NCBI RefSeq assembly: GCF_024166365.1
Contig: NC_064826.1
Coordinates: 60,157,001-60,221,000, forward strand
Source of the DNA: Elephas maximus indicus
Lineage: Eukaryota; Chordata; Mammalia; Proboscidea; Elephantidae
Direction: 5' to 3'
Length of the DNA stretch: 64,000 nt
Of the stretch, positions 42,340 through 53,520 are shown piece by piece (position 1 is the first letter of the stretch; the number at the start of each line of letters is the position of its first letter). Made by a program: the position numbers and the translations under genes. Below the pieces are notes generated by a model, which had not been told where the DNA came from, ran no database searches, and saw only the letters and a list, made by a program, of their open reading frames with translations.

Positions 42340-44390
42340 AATTCCTCTTTTTTCTTTATTATTGAGAGATAATTCACATATAAAATTCACCTTTTGAAAA
42401 GGCACAATTCAGTGGTTTTTTAGTATATTCATAAACTTGTGCAACCATCACCACTATCTAATTCCAGAATATCTTCACCGTGCTGAAAAGAAATACCCAC
42501 AAACATTAGCAGTCATTCCCCATTCCCTTTTCTTACAACCAGTAGATTCACAACTACTTATCTATTTATGGTTTCTATGCATCTGTCAAGGAGCAAGAGA
42601 TTTAGGATTGGCTGCTAACCAAAAGGATGGTGGTTCGAACTCACCCAGTGACTCCGCAGAAGTCCTGGATATCTGCTTCAGTAAAAATTACAGCCAAGAA
42701 AACCCTATGCAGCAGTTCTACTCTGTAACACATGGGGTCACCATGAACTGGGGGCTGACTCAATGGCAGCTAACAACAACATGCATTTGTCTATACTGAG
42801 TATTTCATATAAATGTAATCACAAAATATGTGGCCTTTTGTGTCTGGCATTTTTCCTGTTTTCAAGGTTCATCCATGTTGTGGCATACATCAGTACTTCA
42901 TTCATTTTTATGGCTGAATAATACGGCATTGCATGGATATACCATATTTTATCTATTCATCAATTGATAGACATTTGGGATGTTTTCACTATTGGGCTAT
43001 TATGAATAATGCTGCTATAACCATTTCAGTGAAAATTTTTGTGTGGTCTATTTCTTTATTGATATTCTCTATTTAATGAGATATTCTTGTATTTTCCTTT
43101 ACTGCTTTAAATATGGGTTTCTTAAGCTCTTTGCACATATTAAAAATAGCTGATTTTAAGTTTTTGTCTAGTAAGGGCAATACCTGAGTTTCCTCAGAAA
43201 CAGTTTCTATGGACTTTTTATTCCTGTTTGCGGGCCTTACTTTCTTATTTCTTTTCATGTCTTATAATTTTTGTTGAAATCAAGACTTTTTAAACAGTAT
43301 AATGTGGCAACTCTGGAAATCAGATCCTCTACCACCACCATTTTGTTGTTCCTGTTTGCCACTGGTGTTGTTGCTATTTGCTTGTTTAGTGACTTTCTTA
43401 AAACTAACTCCTTAAAGTATTTTTTGTTGCCACTGAGGTCTCTGTTCAGTTACCTTAGTGGTCAGCTAATAATTGAGATTTTCTTAAATGTGTGGAACCA
43501 ATAAATCCCCCAGCCTTCTGAGGGGCTTTGCTTGTGTGTTGGAACACACTTCAGTGCTTAAGCAGAGTTTATAATTCTTTCTTAGTCTTCACTTACTGCT
43601 TGCCCAGAGCCTTAAGGTCAACCAGAGTGTCAACCAGAGGGTCAACCAGCTTAGGCATTCCCAGGTCTTTCCTGAGCATGAGCATAGCCCTGGGCATGCA
43701 CATAGCCATGTGCATCCTCTTGGCCTTCTAGATTCCCAGGACTCTGTCAGAACTTTTCAAATCTCCTGTGGACTCTCATTCCCCAGCTTTTCAAGTTTTT
43801 TTTTTTTTTGGCCAGCTTCTTGTTTCTTTCATCCGCTATGGCTGCCTCAGGCAGCTGCAATGTTAAATAATTGCCACTGATGGTTTTTGGCAAATGTCCG
43901 CCATGGAAAGGGCTGTTCCCACTGAGTGAGCTATGAGTCTGATCAAATAAAAACAAGCCTGCAAGTGGGGGTTTCCAGGGAACTGCCACATAAGTCAAAT
44001 ACTGACAATTTTCTGGGAATGGTACTTTTGGGAGCTCCAAATCCATTTTGTCTGCTCCAGTTTTCACCATGATTGCAACGCTGTTGGTTTTCAAGACTAC
44101 TGCAGAGCTCAGGAGAAGAGGGTAGGAACAGGGCAAGTTATAACCTCACAAAACTAATTATTCTTACTAAGATTCAACCATTTTTCTTTCTTTACAATTT
44201 TTTCAACCGTTTTTCTTTAATAACCACTCCTCAGATTGTTGCAAGTCTTTTGTTAATTCCAGTTCTGGAAGAGTTAATTTTGACAATTTTTACCTTTGTT
44301 CTCATTGCTTTTATGGAGAATTGGATTCTCAAAGGTCTTTTTTCCACCATTCCCTCTCACTAGAGTTTGACAGAGTGATCTGTTTGACAT
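42340..44390 (-). mobile_element. L1M/HAL1-type LINE fragments, antisense
   Basis: Left part: TTATTGAGAGATAATTCACA, CAGTGGTTTTTTAGTATATT, TGCAACCATCACCACTATCT, TTTCATATAAATGTAATCAC and CTATTGGGCTATTATGAATA (3' end and ORF2 end). From about 43,040 an ORF1-like part follows: GCACATATTAAAAATAGCTG, CAGAAACAGTTTCTATGGAC, ATAATGTGGCAACTCTGGAA and CCTTAGTGGTCAGCTAATAA. These may be two separate fragments. A SINE lies at 42,588-42,782. Confidence 0.65.
42588..42782 (+). mobile_element. AfroSINE, long variant, sense, nested in L1M
   Basis: GGCTGCTAACCAAAAGGATG, GTGGTTCGAACTCACCC, CTGGATATCTGCTTCAGTAA, AAATTACAGCCAAGAAAACC, GGGTCACCATGAACTGGGGG and ATGGCAGCTAACAACAAC. The head is degenerate. The end is RTE-like (ACA)n rather than GGGTTTGG. 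Confidence 0.85.
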
Positions 44391-45334
44391 CAACTCAATG
44401 ATACATGAAAGAACACTGGCTCTGAAACCGCATGGTTGTTCTCAGTTAGAAGGTGGTCATTGATGACATCCAGAATAAAATCTGCTTATACTGACTTTTT
44501 AAGATTATCATTAAAAAAAAAAGCACACAAACACAATTTTAAATGTTTCATAGGGAACTCTCATATCACCAAGAATACCTCTAATTTCAACACTGTTCTA
44601 TCTGTGGACTAAATCCTCACCCAAAGACAAAGGCAGATGAATGCTCTTTGAGTAAGAGGATAGGGTTTACTAAGCCTAAACTCTATAAAAATGTCTGTCG
44701 GCACCCGTGAATTCTGCCCAGATCATCAAATGCTGAAAGCACATGTGACAAAGTGACTGCCTCCCTATTTTCTTGTTTACTTCAGAGCTGTGAAGAAATT
44801 CACAGTCCTGCAAATATTCTGCCCTGCTCTATTCCTTTTAAATCTCTGAAAAATTTTCCCTTCCCACAAGGATCTCCCAAAGATGGGCTTCCTTACATGT
44901 AGGCACTATTCAAATTTCAGTTCCTCTTTCTTACATTGCTCCTAAGTAAACTTTGCTGACCTACACCAATTCTAAACCTAGACTCAATGCTTATACCTGA
45001 CTTTTCTAAACATTGTTATAATTAATTATAGAGTTGTTTGATTGCCACAAAAGTAGTTTAAAATAATTCATGGAGGCAAGGCATACTGGAAAGGAAATAG
45101 CTTTAAGATACTTTATGGATTCACGATAAAAGATCTCCAAATTCCTCCAAGTATCTTTGCTATTTCCTAAGGACAAATTATACACATTTAAAAGTTGCCA
45201 GAAACTACTCAAACAGGAACAAATAATAAAACCCAATGAGACACTGATGATAAAAGTACACCCATACCTTTCATAACATGTTTTCAATTGCTGTGGAAAG
45301 AAACATGGGAATATGTAACCAGAAATAACCACCA
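44391..45334. other. Largely unique DNA
   Basis: No recognised repeat. The 109-codon minus-strand frame at 45,006-45,335 has no family resemblance. Confidence 0.4.
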
Positions 45335-45745
45335 TCTGTCAGTTTGTCATACTGTGATGGCTTGCATGTTGCTGTGATGCTAAAAGCTATGTCACTGGTA
45401 TTTCAAATACCAGCAGAGTCACCCATGGTGGACAGGTTTCAGAGGAACTTCCAGACTAAGACAGGCTAGGAAGAAATGTGTGGCGATCTACTTCCAAAAA
45501 TTAGCCAGTGAAAACCCTGTGGATCACAACAGAATATTGTCTGATACAGTGCTGGAATATGAGCCCTCTAGGTTGGAAAAAAAAAAAAAAAAGGTTGGAA
45601 GGCACTCAAAATGTATACTGGCTACAACAGTGTACTAGAGCATAGCAACGAGCATGAAAATGGCACAGGACGGGCCAACATGTCATTGTTTTACATGGGG
45701 TCACAATGAGTCAAAGCTGAATCTACAGCAATTAACAACAACAAG
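45335..45745 (+). mobile_element. Internally deleted RTE LINE with a poly(A) micro-insertion
   Basis: RTE 5' end (TCTGTCAGTTTGTCATACTG, GGTATTTCAAATACCAGCAG, GTGGACAGGTTTCAG) joins the 3' terminal region near 45,615. It ends GCAATTAACAACAACAAG. The internal junction differs from that of the copy at 1,723, so the two deletions are independent. GGTTGGAA flanks a run of about 14 A at 45,579-45,592. Confidence 0.85.
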
Positions 45746-46429
45746 AAAAACATAAAACTTTAATTCACTAAACTCACATTTCAGAATATAGCCCAAAGAG
45801 TAACTTGTTCAAAAATGTTAATGCAGTATTACTTACAAAAGAATCAGAAAAAAAAAATTTTTTTTCCTTTAGCTTAGGGCTAAGTAGACTAATCTATAGC
45901 AATTTTATGGGCTATAAAGCTATTAAGAATTTTAAGCATCTGCACCCTAATATATGGAAATATGTTCATGAAACAATGTTAAGTTAAAAAAAAAAATCTG
46001 TTTTCCATTCATACACTTATGTTAATATATTTATGTGTTTCTATGTCATTTTGCCTTCAAATAGACAAAAATCTATTTATAATTGTTTATTACTTTGTTA
46101 TAAATCTATTAAAATATGTGAATGTACCTTGACAAATAAATATAATGCTAATAGACTATTTACGTTTATTGAATTCTTTGGTTTCAAAAAAGCAGTGTTT
46201 TACATAAATGGTTCTGCATTTTATTAATAGGCATTGCTCACAAAAAAATAACCCAGCACTCAGAGCAAATTTGGGGATTTGTTGGGAATAGGTTAAAGTG
46301 TCTTTACTGTAGAAATTATCAGAGCCTTTAATCCATTACTGCACATCGTGGATCTCTAAAATGAAGGGGTTCCTCTTGTTGCTATTTCTCTCAAAGCCTG
46401 CTACTTTCATGATCATTACACTCATTTTA
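45746..46429. other. AT-rich unassigned DNA
   Basis: Short A and T tracts (about 45,848-45,865 and 45,986-45,995), no recognised repeat or gene. Confidence 0.4.
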
Positions 46430-46597
46430 TTTGTGTAAATTTTATTTGTGCTTCTTTACTAATTTACCATCCCCTCCAAACTGTAAGTTCCATCAGAACA
46501 GGTAACCGTATCTGTCTTCTTTACCATTGTTCCCAGTGCCCTAGTCAGGATTTATAGCAAAAGCTCAATAAATATTGTGGAGTGAACGAATTACTAG
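46430..46597 (+). mobile_element. L2 LINE 3' end fragment
   Basis: CTTTACTAATTTACCATCCC, CTGTAAGTTCCATCAGAACA, GGTAACCGTATCTGTCTTCT and AAAGCTCAATAAATATTGTG followed by GAGTGAACGAA fit the L2 3' terminus. Confidence 0.8.
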
Positions 46598-46919
46598 AGG
46601 AGCATTTTGAGGGACTAGTACTTGAAGTTAAACATTTTGGGAACCACCTCTCTATAGTTATTCAATTTTTATAGTAACTTCAAAGAAAAAAACTACACTA
46701 ACACATCTAGTCAACTCACCCAAAAAACCCACTAGAGATCCATTTAATAAATTATTGCTGCACACCAGTGGAATGAATTACTACTTCAGGGAACTGAAGA
46801 GGTTTGTCAGAAAGCACCTCACGACCTGGAAAAGACTTGTGAAATCATTTCTATACTCTGAAACTTCAAATGAAAAACAGTAGTAAAAATTATAGTTGCC
46901 ACAGAATGAGCTGAAAGAA

Positions 46920-48825
46920 ATCACGCTTTGTGTCAACATCAATCAACTCTTGGGACACCTTCGGTGACATCGGATTTTCTACCAAGAATATTTGTTTGCT
47001 ATCATGTTGATTAAGGGTAGGGTAGGGTTGCATAGCCGATTATTATAACGGCTGTCAATAAGTTGTATACCTGTAAAAAGTTGAATAAGCAAAAACTGTG
47101 ATAGGCGTATTTACAACGATGACAAAAAAAAGAGAGAGTAGCTGGTGAGGCTGCTTTTGTACAACCAAACACCTCATGGCATTTGGTTCCTTGGGTTGGA
47201 GGTTTAGGGTCATGTTTCCATAGAAAATTCCAGTTAATTAGCCTAATAACACATTTAGTGCTTCTGTTCTACCTCCTAGTCCATTGCATAGTACCTGGGG
47301 TCTTAAAAGCTTGCAAGTGGCCATCCTAGGCACAACAACTGGTCTCTACTCACCTGGAGCAACAGACGAAGGGGGGTCAGGAATGAGAGGAGGAGATGGA
47401 ATATTTGGCTTTTTGCCTCCATGAACAACTGCCTCCTTTGCCATGAGACCAGAAGAACTGGATGGTACCCAGCTACCACTACCAAACTCTTTTTTATTGT
47501 GCTTTAGGTGAAAGTTTACAGCTCAAGTTAATTTCTCATACAAAAATTTATACACATACTATTTTGTGACATTAGTTGCAATCCCCACAATGTGACAGCA
47601 CATGCCCCCTTTCCATCCCGGGTTCCCTGTGTCCATTCAACCAGTTCCTGTCACTTCCTGCCTCCTAATCCTGCCTCCGGATAGGAGACATCCATTTAGT
47701 CTCATGTATCTGATTGAACTAAGAAGCATACTCCTCACATGTATTATTTTTTTGTTTTATAGTCCTGTGTAATCTTTGTTTGAAGAGTAGGCTTCAGGAA
47801 TAGTTTCAGTTCTGGGTTAAGAGAGCATCTGTGGACCATAGTTTTGGGGGTTCTCCAGTCTTTATCAGACCATTAAGTCTGGTCTTTTTACATGAATTTT
47901 TGTTCTGCTCCACACTTTTCTCCCACTCCATCCAGCACTCTCTGTTATGTTCCCTGTCAGGGTGGTCACTGGTGGTAGCTGGGCACCATCTAGTTCTTCT
48001 GGTTTCAGGCTGGTGAAGTCTCTGGTTTATGTGAACCTTTAGTCTCTTGGGCTAATATTCTTGTGTCTTTGGTGTTCTTCTTTTTCCTTTGCTCCAAGTG
48101 GGTTGGGACAAATTGATGTAGCTTAGACAGCGACTTGCAAGCATTTAAGACCCCAGCCGCCACTTACCAAAGTGGGATGCAGAACATTTTCTTAATAAAC
48201 TTTGTTATGCTAATTGACCTAGATGTCCCCCTGGAACTATTGTCTCCAGGCAACTAAAGTTGCAAATATATAACCTCCAGAGACAAGAGTGTTCCCTTTC
48301 TCCGACTTAGAAGTTTCTTCATTACTGAACATTTTTATCAAAGATTGTATGGAAGAATCCTGATCAGAAGGGTGAAAATATGGAACACAATTTCAAATTC
48401 TAATGGACTCCAGACTTGCTGGATCCATGGGGGCTGAATGACCCCTCAAACAATTACCCTGAGATAATCTTTAAACCTTAAACCAAAAGTATCTCCTGAA
48501 GTCATCTTAAAACTGAACAATTGTTTAGCTTAACTTTAGCATAATGCTCAAGTCAAGATATGACTTGAGCATTATGCTCTTTTAAGGACTATCTACATGG
48601 GATCAAATTGACAACAGCAACTTGAAAGATTAGATAGGAACCTTAGGGGTCAGTGAGTTTATGTTAACAAGAAAGGAACAACTCTGCAAAGAAGGGGGAG
48701 AATGGTTGCACAACTCGGAGAATACAATCAATGTCACTAAATTGTACATGTAGAAACTGCTGAATTGGTGTATGTTTTGCTGTGCATAGTCTCCACAACA
48801 AAATATATATAATTCAGAAAAAAAC
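46920..48825 (+). mobile_element. L1 LINE 3'UTR (older subfamily), sense, split by an antisense L1
   Basis: Left part 46,920-47,487: GTGTCAACATCAATCAACTC, GGCTGTCAATAAGTTGTATA, TACCTGGGGTCTTAAAAGCT and GACCAGAAGAACTGGATGGT. It resumes at about 48,319 with ACTGAACATTTTTATCAAAG. It continues through TCAAATTCTAATGGACTCCA and GGATCAAATTGACAACAGCA to GAATTGGTGTATGTTTTGCT. An unusual 18-bp hairpin lies at 48,538-48,578. Confidence 0.85.
47488..48318 (-). mobile_element. L1 LINE 3' end, antisense, nested in another L1
   Basis: TTTTTTATTGTGCTTTAGGT, AAAATTTATACACATACTAT, TGAAGAGTAGGCTTCAGGAA, CTGGGCACCATCTAGTTCTT, AATAAACTTTGTTATGCTAA and GATGTCCCCCTGGAACTATT. About 830 bp, comparable to the copy at 53,521. 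The right boundary is set by where the sense L1 resumes. Confidence 0.85.
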
Positions 48826-49103
48826 AAGAATATTTGTTTATTTTAACAGTTCAAGTATGAAAGGCAGTCTTTCTGGAAACTGCAAATTATTGACTTGATG
48901 GTTCTCCTTTGGGATACCTGATTTTCCATATTCTTTGATATATTTGTATTGTGACAGCTGACGTTAGTTTTTTTTTATTAAAATATATGGTTTACCTACA
49001 GATTCTATACAATAATTTGTAGTTCTGGCATAGTTGGAAAGTGCTATTCTCCTTTAGTGACCCATTTTTGAAAATTATATGTTTTTGCTTTTAAAAATAA
49101 CAC
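48826..49103. other. Unassigned AT-rich sequence
   Basis: No recognised repeat or gene. Confidence 0.4.
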
Positions 49104-49114
49104 TGAAAAGCTAC

Positions 49115-49280
49115 CAATAAAATCAAACCCGTTGCCGTCGAGTCAATTCTGACTCATAGCGACCCTATAGGACAGTGTAGAACTGCCCCATAGAGTTTCC
49201 AAGGAGTGCCTGGCAGATTCGAACTGCCAACCTTTTGGTTAGCAGCCGTAGCACTCAACCACTACGCCACCAGGGTTTCC
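49115..49280 (-). mobile_element. AfroSINE, full length, young, with perfect TSD
   Basis: CAAACCCGTTGCCGTCGAGT to ACTACGCCACCAGGGTTTCC retains CpG sites at the expected places, suggesting a relatively young copy. TGAAAAGCTAC flanks it at 49,104-49,114 and 49,281-49,291. Confidence 0.97.
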
Positions 49281-49291
49281 TGAAAAGCTAC

Positions 49292-50459
49292 ATACTTTTC
49301 AATATCTGCTAAGAGTCATTCATTTCCTCCGCTGTTTCTCCAGAAGTGCTAGGGGAAAAACAAACAAAAACACCAATTTTATCATTTGAGAGTACTGCTA
49401 AGTAATAAAAGTTGTTATAAAATCTAATGGCTATTTTTCCAGTTACCAAAATGTATTTTACCATCTGTCAATGCCCCGACACCCTGACAGATTACTAAAA
49501 CTTAGCTTATGCCTAAACTTTAAACCTGAATAATATTTAGCGATGGAGGCTTATGCCCAAACTTTAAACCTAGATGATATTTAGTGGTGGGGGAGGAGGT
49601 ACATTTCAGGTCAAAGTATGTACAGTATTTCTAAAGAGAGCATTTGCAAAGGTTAATCTGTGTCTGGACTACAAAGGGGAAAGTACAGTGTCCAGTGATT
49701 AAGCCAAGACCCCCTTCTCAGTTTTTTCTTTTTTCTTTTTTGGTTAATAAACCACCGTGAGAGATAATTTTTAAACTTAATTTGCTGAAGTGGGAATTAA
49801 CTGACATACGGGAAAAATTTTCCCCAAATTTGAGAATTTTTGGTAAACTGGTTTTACAACAGAGAATAAAGATCTCTTGCTTCTTTTATTGACACCTTTT
49901 ACGTAAAGGATAAGGGATACCTAACTACCCGGTAATCTGTGGGGAGAAAACGTACAGAACCTCAGAGCTGCTGGCGCTGTTGCGGATCAGCGGTTATCTC
50001 CTTAACACCCACAGCTTTTGCGGCCAGGGGAGTTAAGGAGCTTTCTCAGGAACACAGGCCCCATTACTCGTGGCCTAATCTGCTTTTCCCCTGCGGCGCG
50101 AGCAAGAATGAAGGTCAAAGTCACTGCAGTGCGCGGACTGTGAGGGTCCTCCTGCCCAAGAGATTTTTAAAATGTGGTTCATAAAAGTGGATTTCTGAAC
50201 ATTTTATTTCAGGGACACAGTTCGGCCAAAAGATAGTTTGGGTGGGTAAAAGTGAGCGAGGTAAAGACTACTTACACACAAAAAAAGTGCAGTTTCGAGA
50301 GCCGGGAGGTGAGGAGGGGATGAGGGGGAAAGGGCGTAATTTAAAAGTACAGAGTTGAAAGGTGACCACACGTCCCAAAAGCAGCGGAGTAGAAAAGCGG
50401 GCTTGATTTTTCCACAGCTGCTTGAAAAGGAGTCTGTGGGAGACGACACAGGAGCCTTA
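49292..50459. other. Unique DNA leading into the CpG island
   Basis: CpG density and GC content rise from about 49,940. No repeat recognised. Donor-like GAG/GTAAAG at 50,261 (+) and GTGT/GTAAGT on the minus strand near 50,274 are possible splice sites of unknown relevance. The frame at 49,939-50,184 resembles no known protein. Confidence 0.45.
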
Positions 50460-51060
50460 CGGGCGGGGATGGTGGGAAGGGGGAGCAGGCAAGCGGCGAC
50501 GATCCAGCTGGTCCCAGTAGGGGACAGCGAGGGGTCAGCCAGGCTCCCGCCTGCCCTTGCACTCCTTATTGCTCTAAATTCTCCCAGCTCCCCGCAAGCC
50601 CTCCTGGGACCCCGCAGCGAGCTCCCCGACTCCTCCCCCGCGTTCTACGGCTTCCCCCCGCCCCCTTCCTCTCCGCGCTCCCCGGCCGGGCTCGGGGCTC
50701 GGCGCCTTCCCGATGCGCGCCCCTTGCGGCGCGTCCCCGCGACGCCGGCCTCCGCGCACCGCGCTCCCTCCCTACTGTCTCGTTGATCCAGCCCCGGGAG
50801 ACCGAGAGCGGCAGGAGCGCGGCCCCCGCGGCAGCCACCCCGCAGCCTTCGGTCGGAGGTGCAGTCTGTAGGCCCTGGAGCCCTGGCGGGCCCTTAGAGA
50901 GTCGGCGCCAAGCCCGGAGAGCTTCAACGCTCGCCCCTGCCTGGGCACGGAGGGCCGGAGGTGAGCAGGTCGGGGACGAGGTGGCTGCGGCGGCGGAGTC
51001 CAGGGTCTAGATGCTGTTGGCGCCACGCGCTGCATCCATCCTCCTCGGACTCCGCGCCCT
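50460..51060 (+). promoter_or_regulatory. CpG island, probable promoter and first exon of an unidentified gene
   Basis: A stretch of very high GC content and dense CpG stands out from an AT-rich, CpG-poor background. Unmethylated islands of this kind mark promoters in mammals. GC boxes (Sp1-type) are visible: GGGCGGGG at 50,461-50,468 and the reverse form CCCCGCCCCC near 50,656. There is an NRF1-like GATGCGCGCC at about 50,710 and no TATA box. A good splice donor GGAG/GTGAGC lies at 50,961 on +, so a first exon ending at 50,960 is plausible. A start ATG at 50,712 opens only about 50 codons. No transposon interrupts it. Direction is a tentative choice because minus-strand donors exist too, and a bidirectional promoter is possible. 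I cannot name the gene. Confidence 0.75.
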
Positions 51061-52514
51061 CTGCAGGCGTCCACCCTGAGCTGGCAGGGTTCCTTGATCT
51101 CCTGGCATCTTGAGGTGGGGGTGCAGAGTGGGAGGGGTGCAAAAGGGCGTTCGTTCCACCGAGTCTTTCTCCTGTCTCTCTTGCTCTTCCCCAAGCTCCC
51201 AGGAAGTCCTGAGGTTGAGGTTGGGCCCAGGGGGCAAGGAGAGACAGCGTCCTAGGTAGGATGCGCTCCAAAGGGAAAGGACAGGCACAGGTTACCTTCG
51301 CCTCCCTGATAGACTATATACCACCTTGGGTTGGTGCAGCGCGTTTCATTGAAGATAAATGGTGCAGCGCTGCTTTGCAAACAGATAAGTATTTCTAGTA
51401 GTCATTTTGTTTATTACCCAATAATGTGACGGTGGTGTGTTTAGGCCATTATGTGTTGGGAAGCAACTGGCCTCTTCTTTGAGTGTCCTAAATTATCTTT
51501 GAGCCCTGTGTTCAGCCTCAGACAAAACTTGTTGAAAATTATGCCCTAAAAATCTTGCTCTTAAAATAGAGCAGCGATAAAGAGAATTTTTGTCGAGAGA
51601 TTTCCATTTATTATCTCTCCCACCCCATGGAAAAGGATTGGTGTCAGTTTTTACTCTCAGGCAGTTAGTTTTTAAATGGAAAAACTTATTCCAGGCCATG
51701 GTTAATTATCGTTCATCACTGTCAGAGAAGGTGGGAGAAACAGAATTCATATTCCTACCCGCATCCTCATGACTTAGATTGCATTCTAGGCCCCTTAACG
51801 TCCCCAAGGCTAGGAACCTTTTTTGTTCTCTCTCAGCAGCTTCCCCCACAACACACACACACTTTCACACTTTTCTCCCTTTTTATTTTTCGTTGTGTTG
51901 CTCTTTATTTTCCTTCTTTTTCTTTTCTCTAAGCCTTTTACTCTGCATCTCTTTTGCTTCAAAGCGTAAAAGCTATTTAAAGAAGAAAAATATCCATCCT
52001 AGATATTTGCAGAATATTTAGAAATATAAGCTGAACTGCATATGCTGTCATTGGTTTGGCTGCACATTTCTGCCTCTTAGCCAAAGTCAGCCTTTTGGGG
52101 TAGGGGAATGAGACAATGTCAGTAATGATAAATTGAGCTACTTGTGCTGGAAGGAAATGAAAAGCTTTATCCAAATCAGTTTTTATTATAGTGGTGCCAT
52201 ATAAAATGTACTTGTGGTGAATGAGCATAATTGTATTTTAATAATAAAAAAATAGCACAGATGAAGATGAATTTTTAAAGAACAAATTATAAATGAATTA
52301 GGAAGTAAGAAAGGATACACCAGAAGTTTGAAAGACTAGGACTGTAGCTGTGATAAAGGACAAAGTCAAGACATCAGGAGATGCATTTATTCCCTGCCTG
52401 GCCAGTAACCATGACGTTGAACATCACCTGGTCCCTCTGGAGCTACATGTCTTAATCAGCAAAAAGTGGGATCTGACTTAGAATCCTATTACGTTTCTTT
52501 TGGTCTCGACAATT
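51061..52514. other. Unique DNA downstream of the CpG island
   Basis: GC content falls back to background by about 51,320. A pyrimidine-rich tract lies at 51,870-51,950. A weak MIR-like segment may lie at 52,380-52,470 (CTGCCTGGCCAGTAACCATG). No coding evidence. Confidence 0.4.
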
Positions 52515-52920
52515 TTTGATGCATTCAATAACAAAGAATATTTATTGCGTTCGCATTTACTGTGTAACAAGCACTATGCTAGGCCGTGATGAACAAGACA
52601 AACGTGGTTCTGCACTTAAGGGGCAGATTACATTCTTCTTGGGGAGGGGACTAGTAACCAGTAAGGAAATAATTATAGAAAATGGTAACAAAGGAAAATT
52701 AACAGGGGCTGAGAGGGAAAAAAAAGCAAAAATACAAAACTGGAGTGAATTATTCTACTAAAGAGATGCAGGGACAGCATGTGCAAAAAGCCCAAAGGTG
52801 GGTAAGTGATTGGTCTTTTCTGCTCCAGGTGCTGAAAGGACAGTATGGCAAGACCACAGGGAGTTAGGATGAATTTGGAGAGGTGAGCAGGAGTTAGCTA
52901 GTTCAGGGCTGGTCAGTCAT

Positions 52921-53469
52921 TGTCTTAGGCTGGGTTCCCTAGCGAAGCAAAACCAGTAAAGTGTATAAATATATAGAGAGAGAATTATATCAAGAAAATG
53001 GCTCACGCGGTTGTAGAGGCTGGAACTTCCCAAGGTCCATGTGGGTCAGGCTGTAGGATTCTCCTGAATCACGTAGCTGCAGGGGCTGGCAAACCCAAGA
53101 TCAGCAAATCAAACAACAGGGCTCTGGCTTGCAGGCTTCAAAGACCAACGAATCACAAGATCATCAGGTAAGATGGCTGGTAAGCTGCTAGCTCAAGTCC
53201 CAAGAATCTGAGCTCAGACATACAGGAGCCAGCTGTAGGATCCAGAGCCAGCAAAAGTCTAGGAGCCTTGCCAGAGAGTCCCCTGTATTGGATGTAGGCT
53301 ACGCCCCCAAGGAAACTCCCTTTCAGTTGATTGGCTGCTCACAGCAGATCCCATCATCGAGGTGATCACATTACATCAAATCTCATCATGAACTTGATCA
53401 CATCAGACGACTGCCAAACCTCTGAGAACCATGGCCCAGCCAAGTTGATACCCAACCTTAACGATGCCA
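52921..53469 (-). mobile_element. Complete solitary LTR with perfect TSD, antisense
   Basis: Starts TGTCTTAGGCTGGGTTCCCT and ends CCTTAACGATGCCA (549 bp, TG...CA). GTCAT occurs directly on both sides (52,916-52,920 and 53,470-53,474). It is the same family as the fragment ending at 9,309. No internal region. Confidence 0.9.
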
Positions 53470-53520
53470 GTCATGGTCAGGAATGTGGGTTTAGCTCTAA
53501 GTGCAACTAGAAGCCATTGA

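Noticed and set aside
47155..48318. L1 twin-priming inversion (sense then antisense 3'UTR)
   Set aside because: The sense and antisense parts belong to clearly different L1 subfamilies and the sense L1 resumes after 48,318, so a nested insertion explains it better.
50355..50786. 143-codon open frame across the CpG island
   Set aside because: GC-rich DNA lowers stop-codon frequency. The peptide is low-complexity Pro/Ser/Arg, has no domain, and equally long frames occur on the other strand (50,772-51,194).
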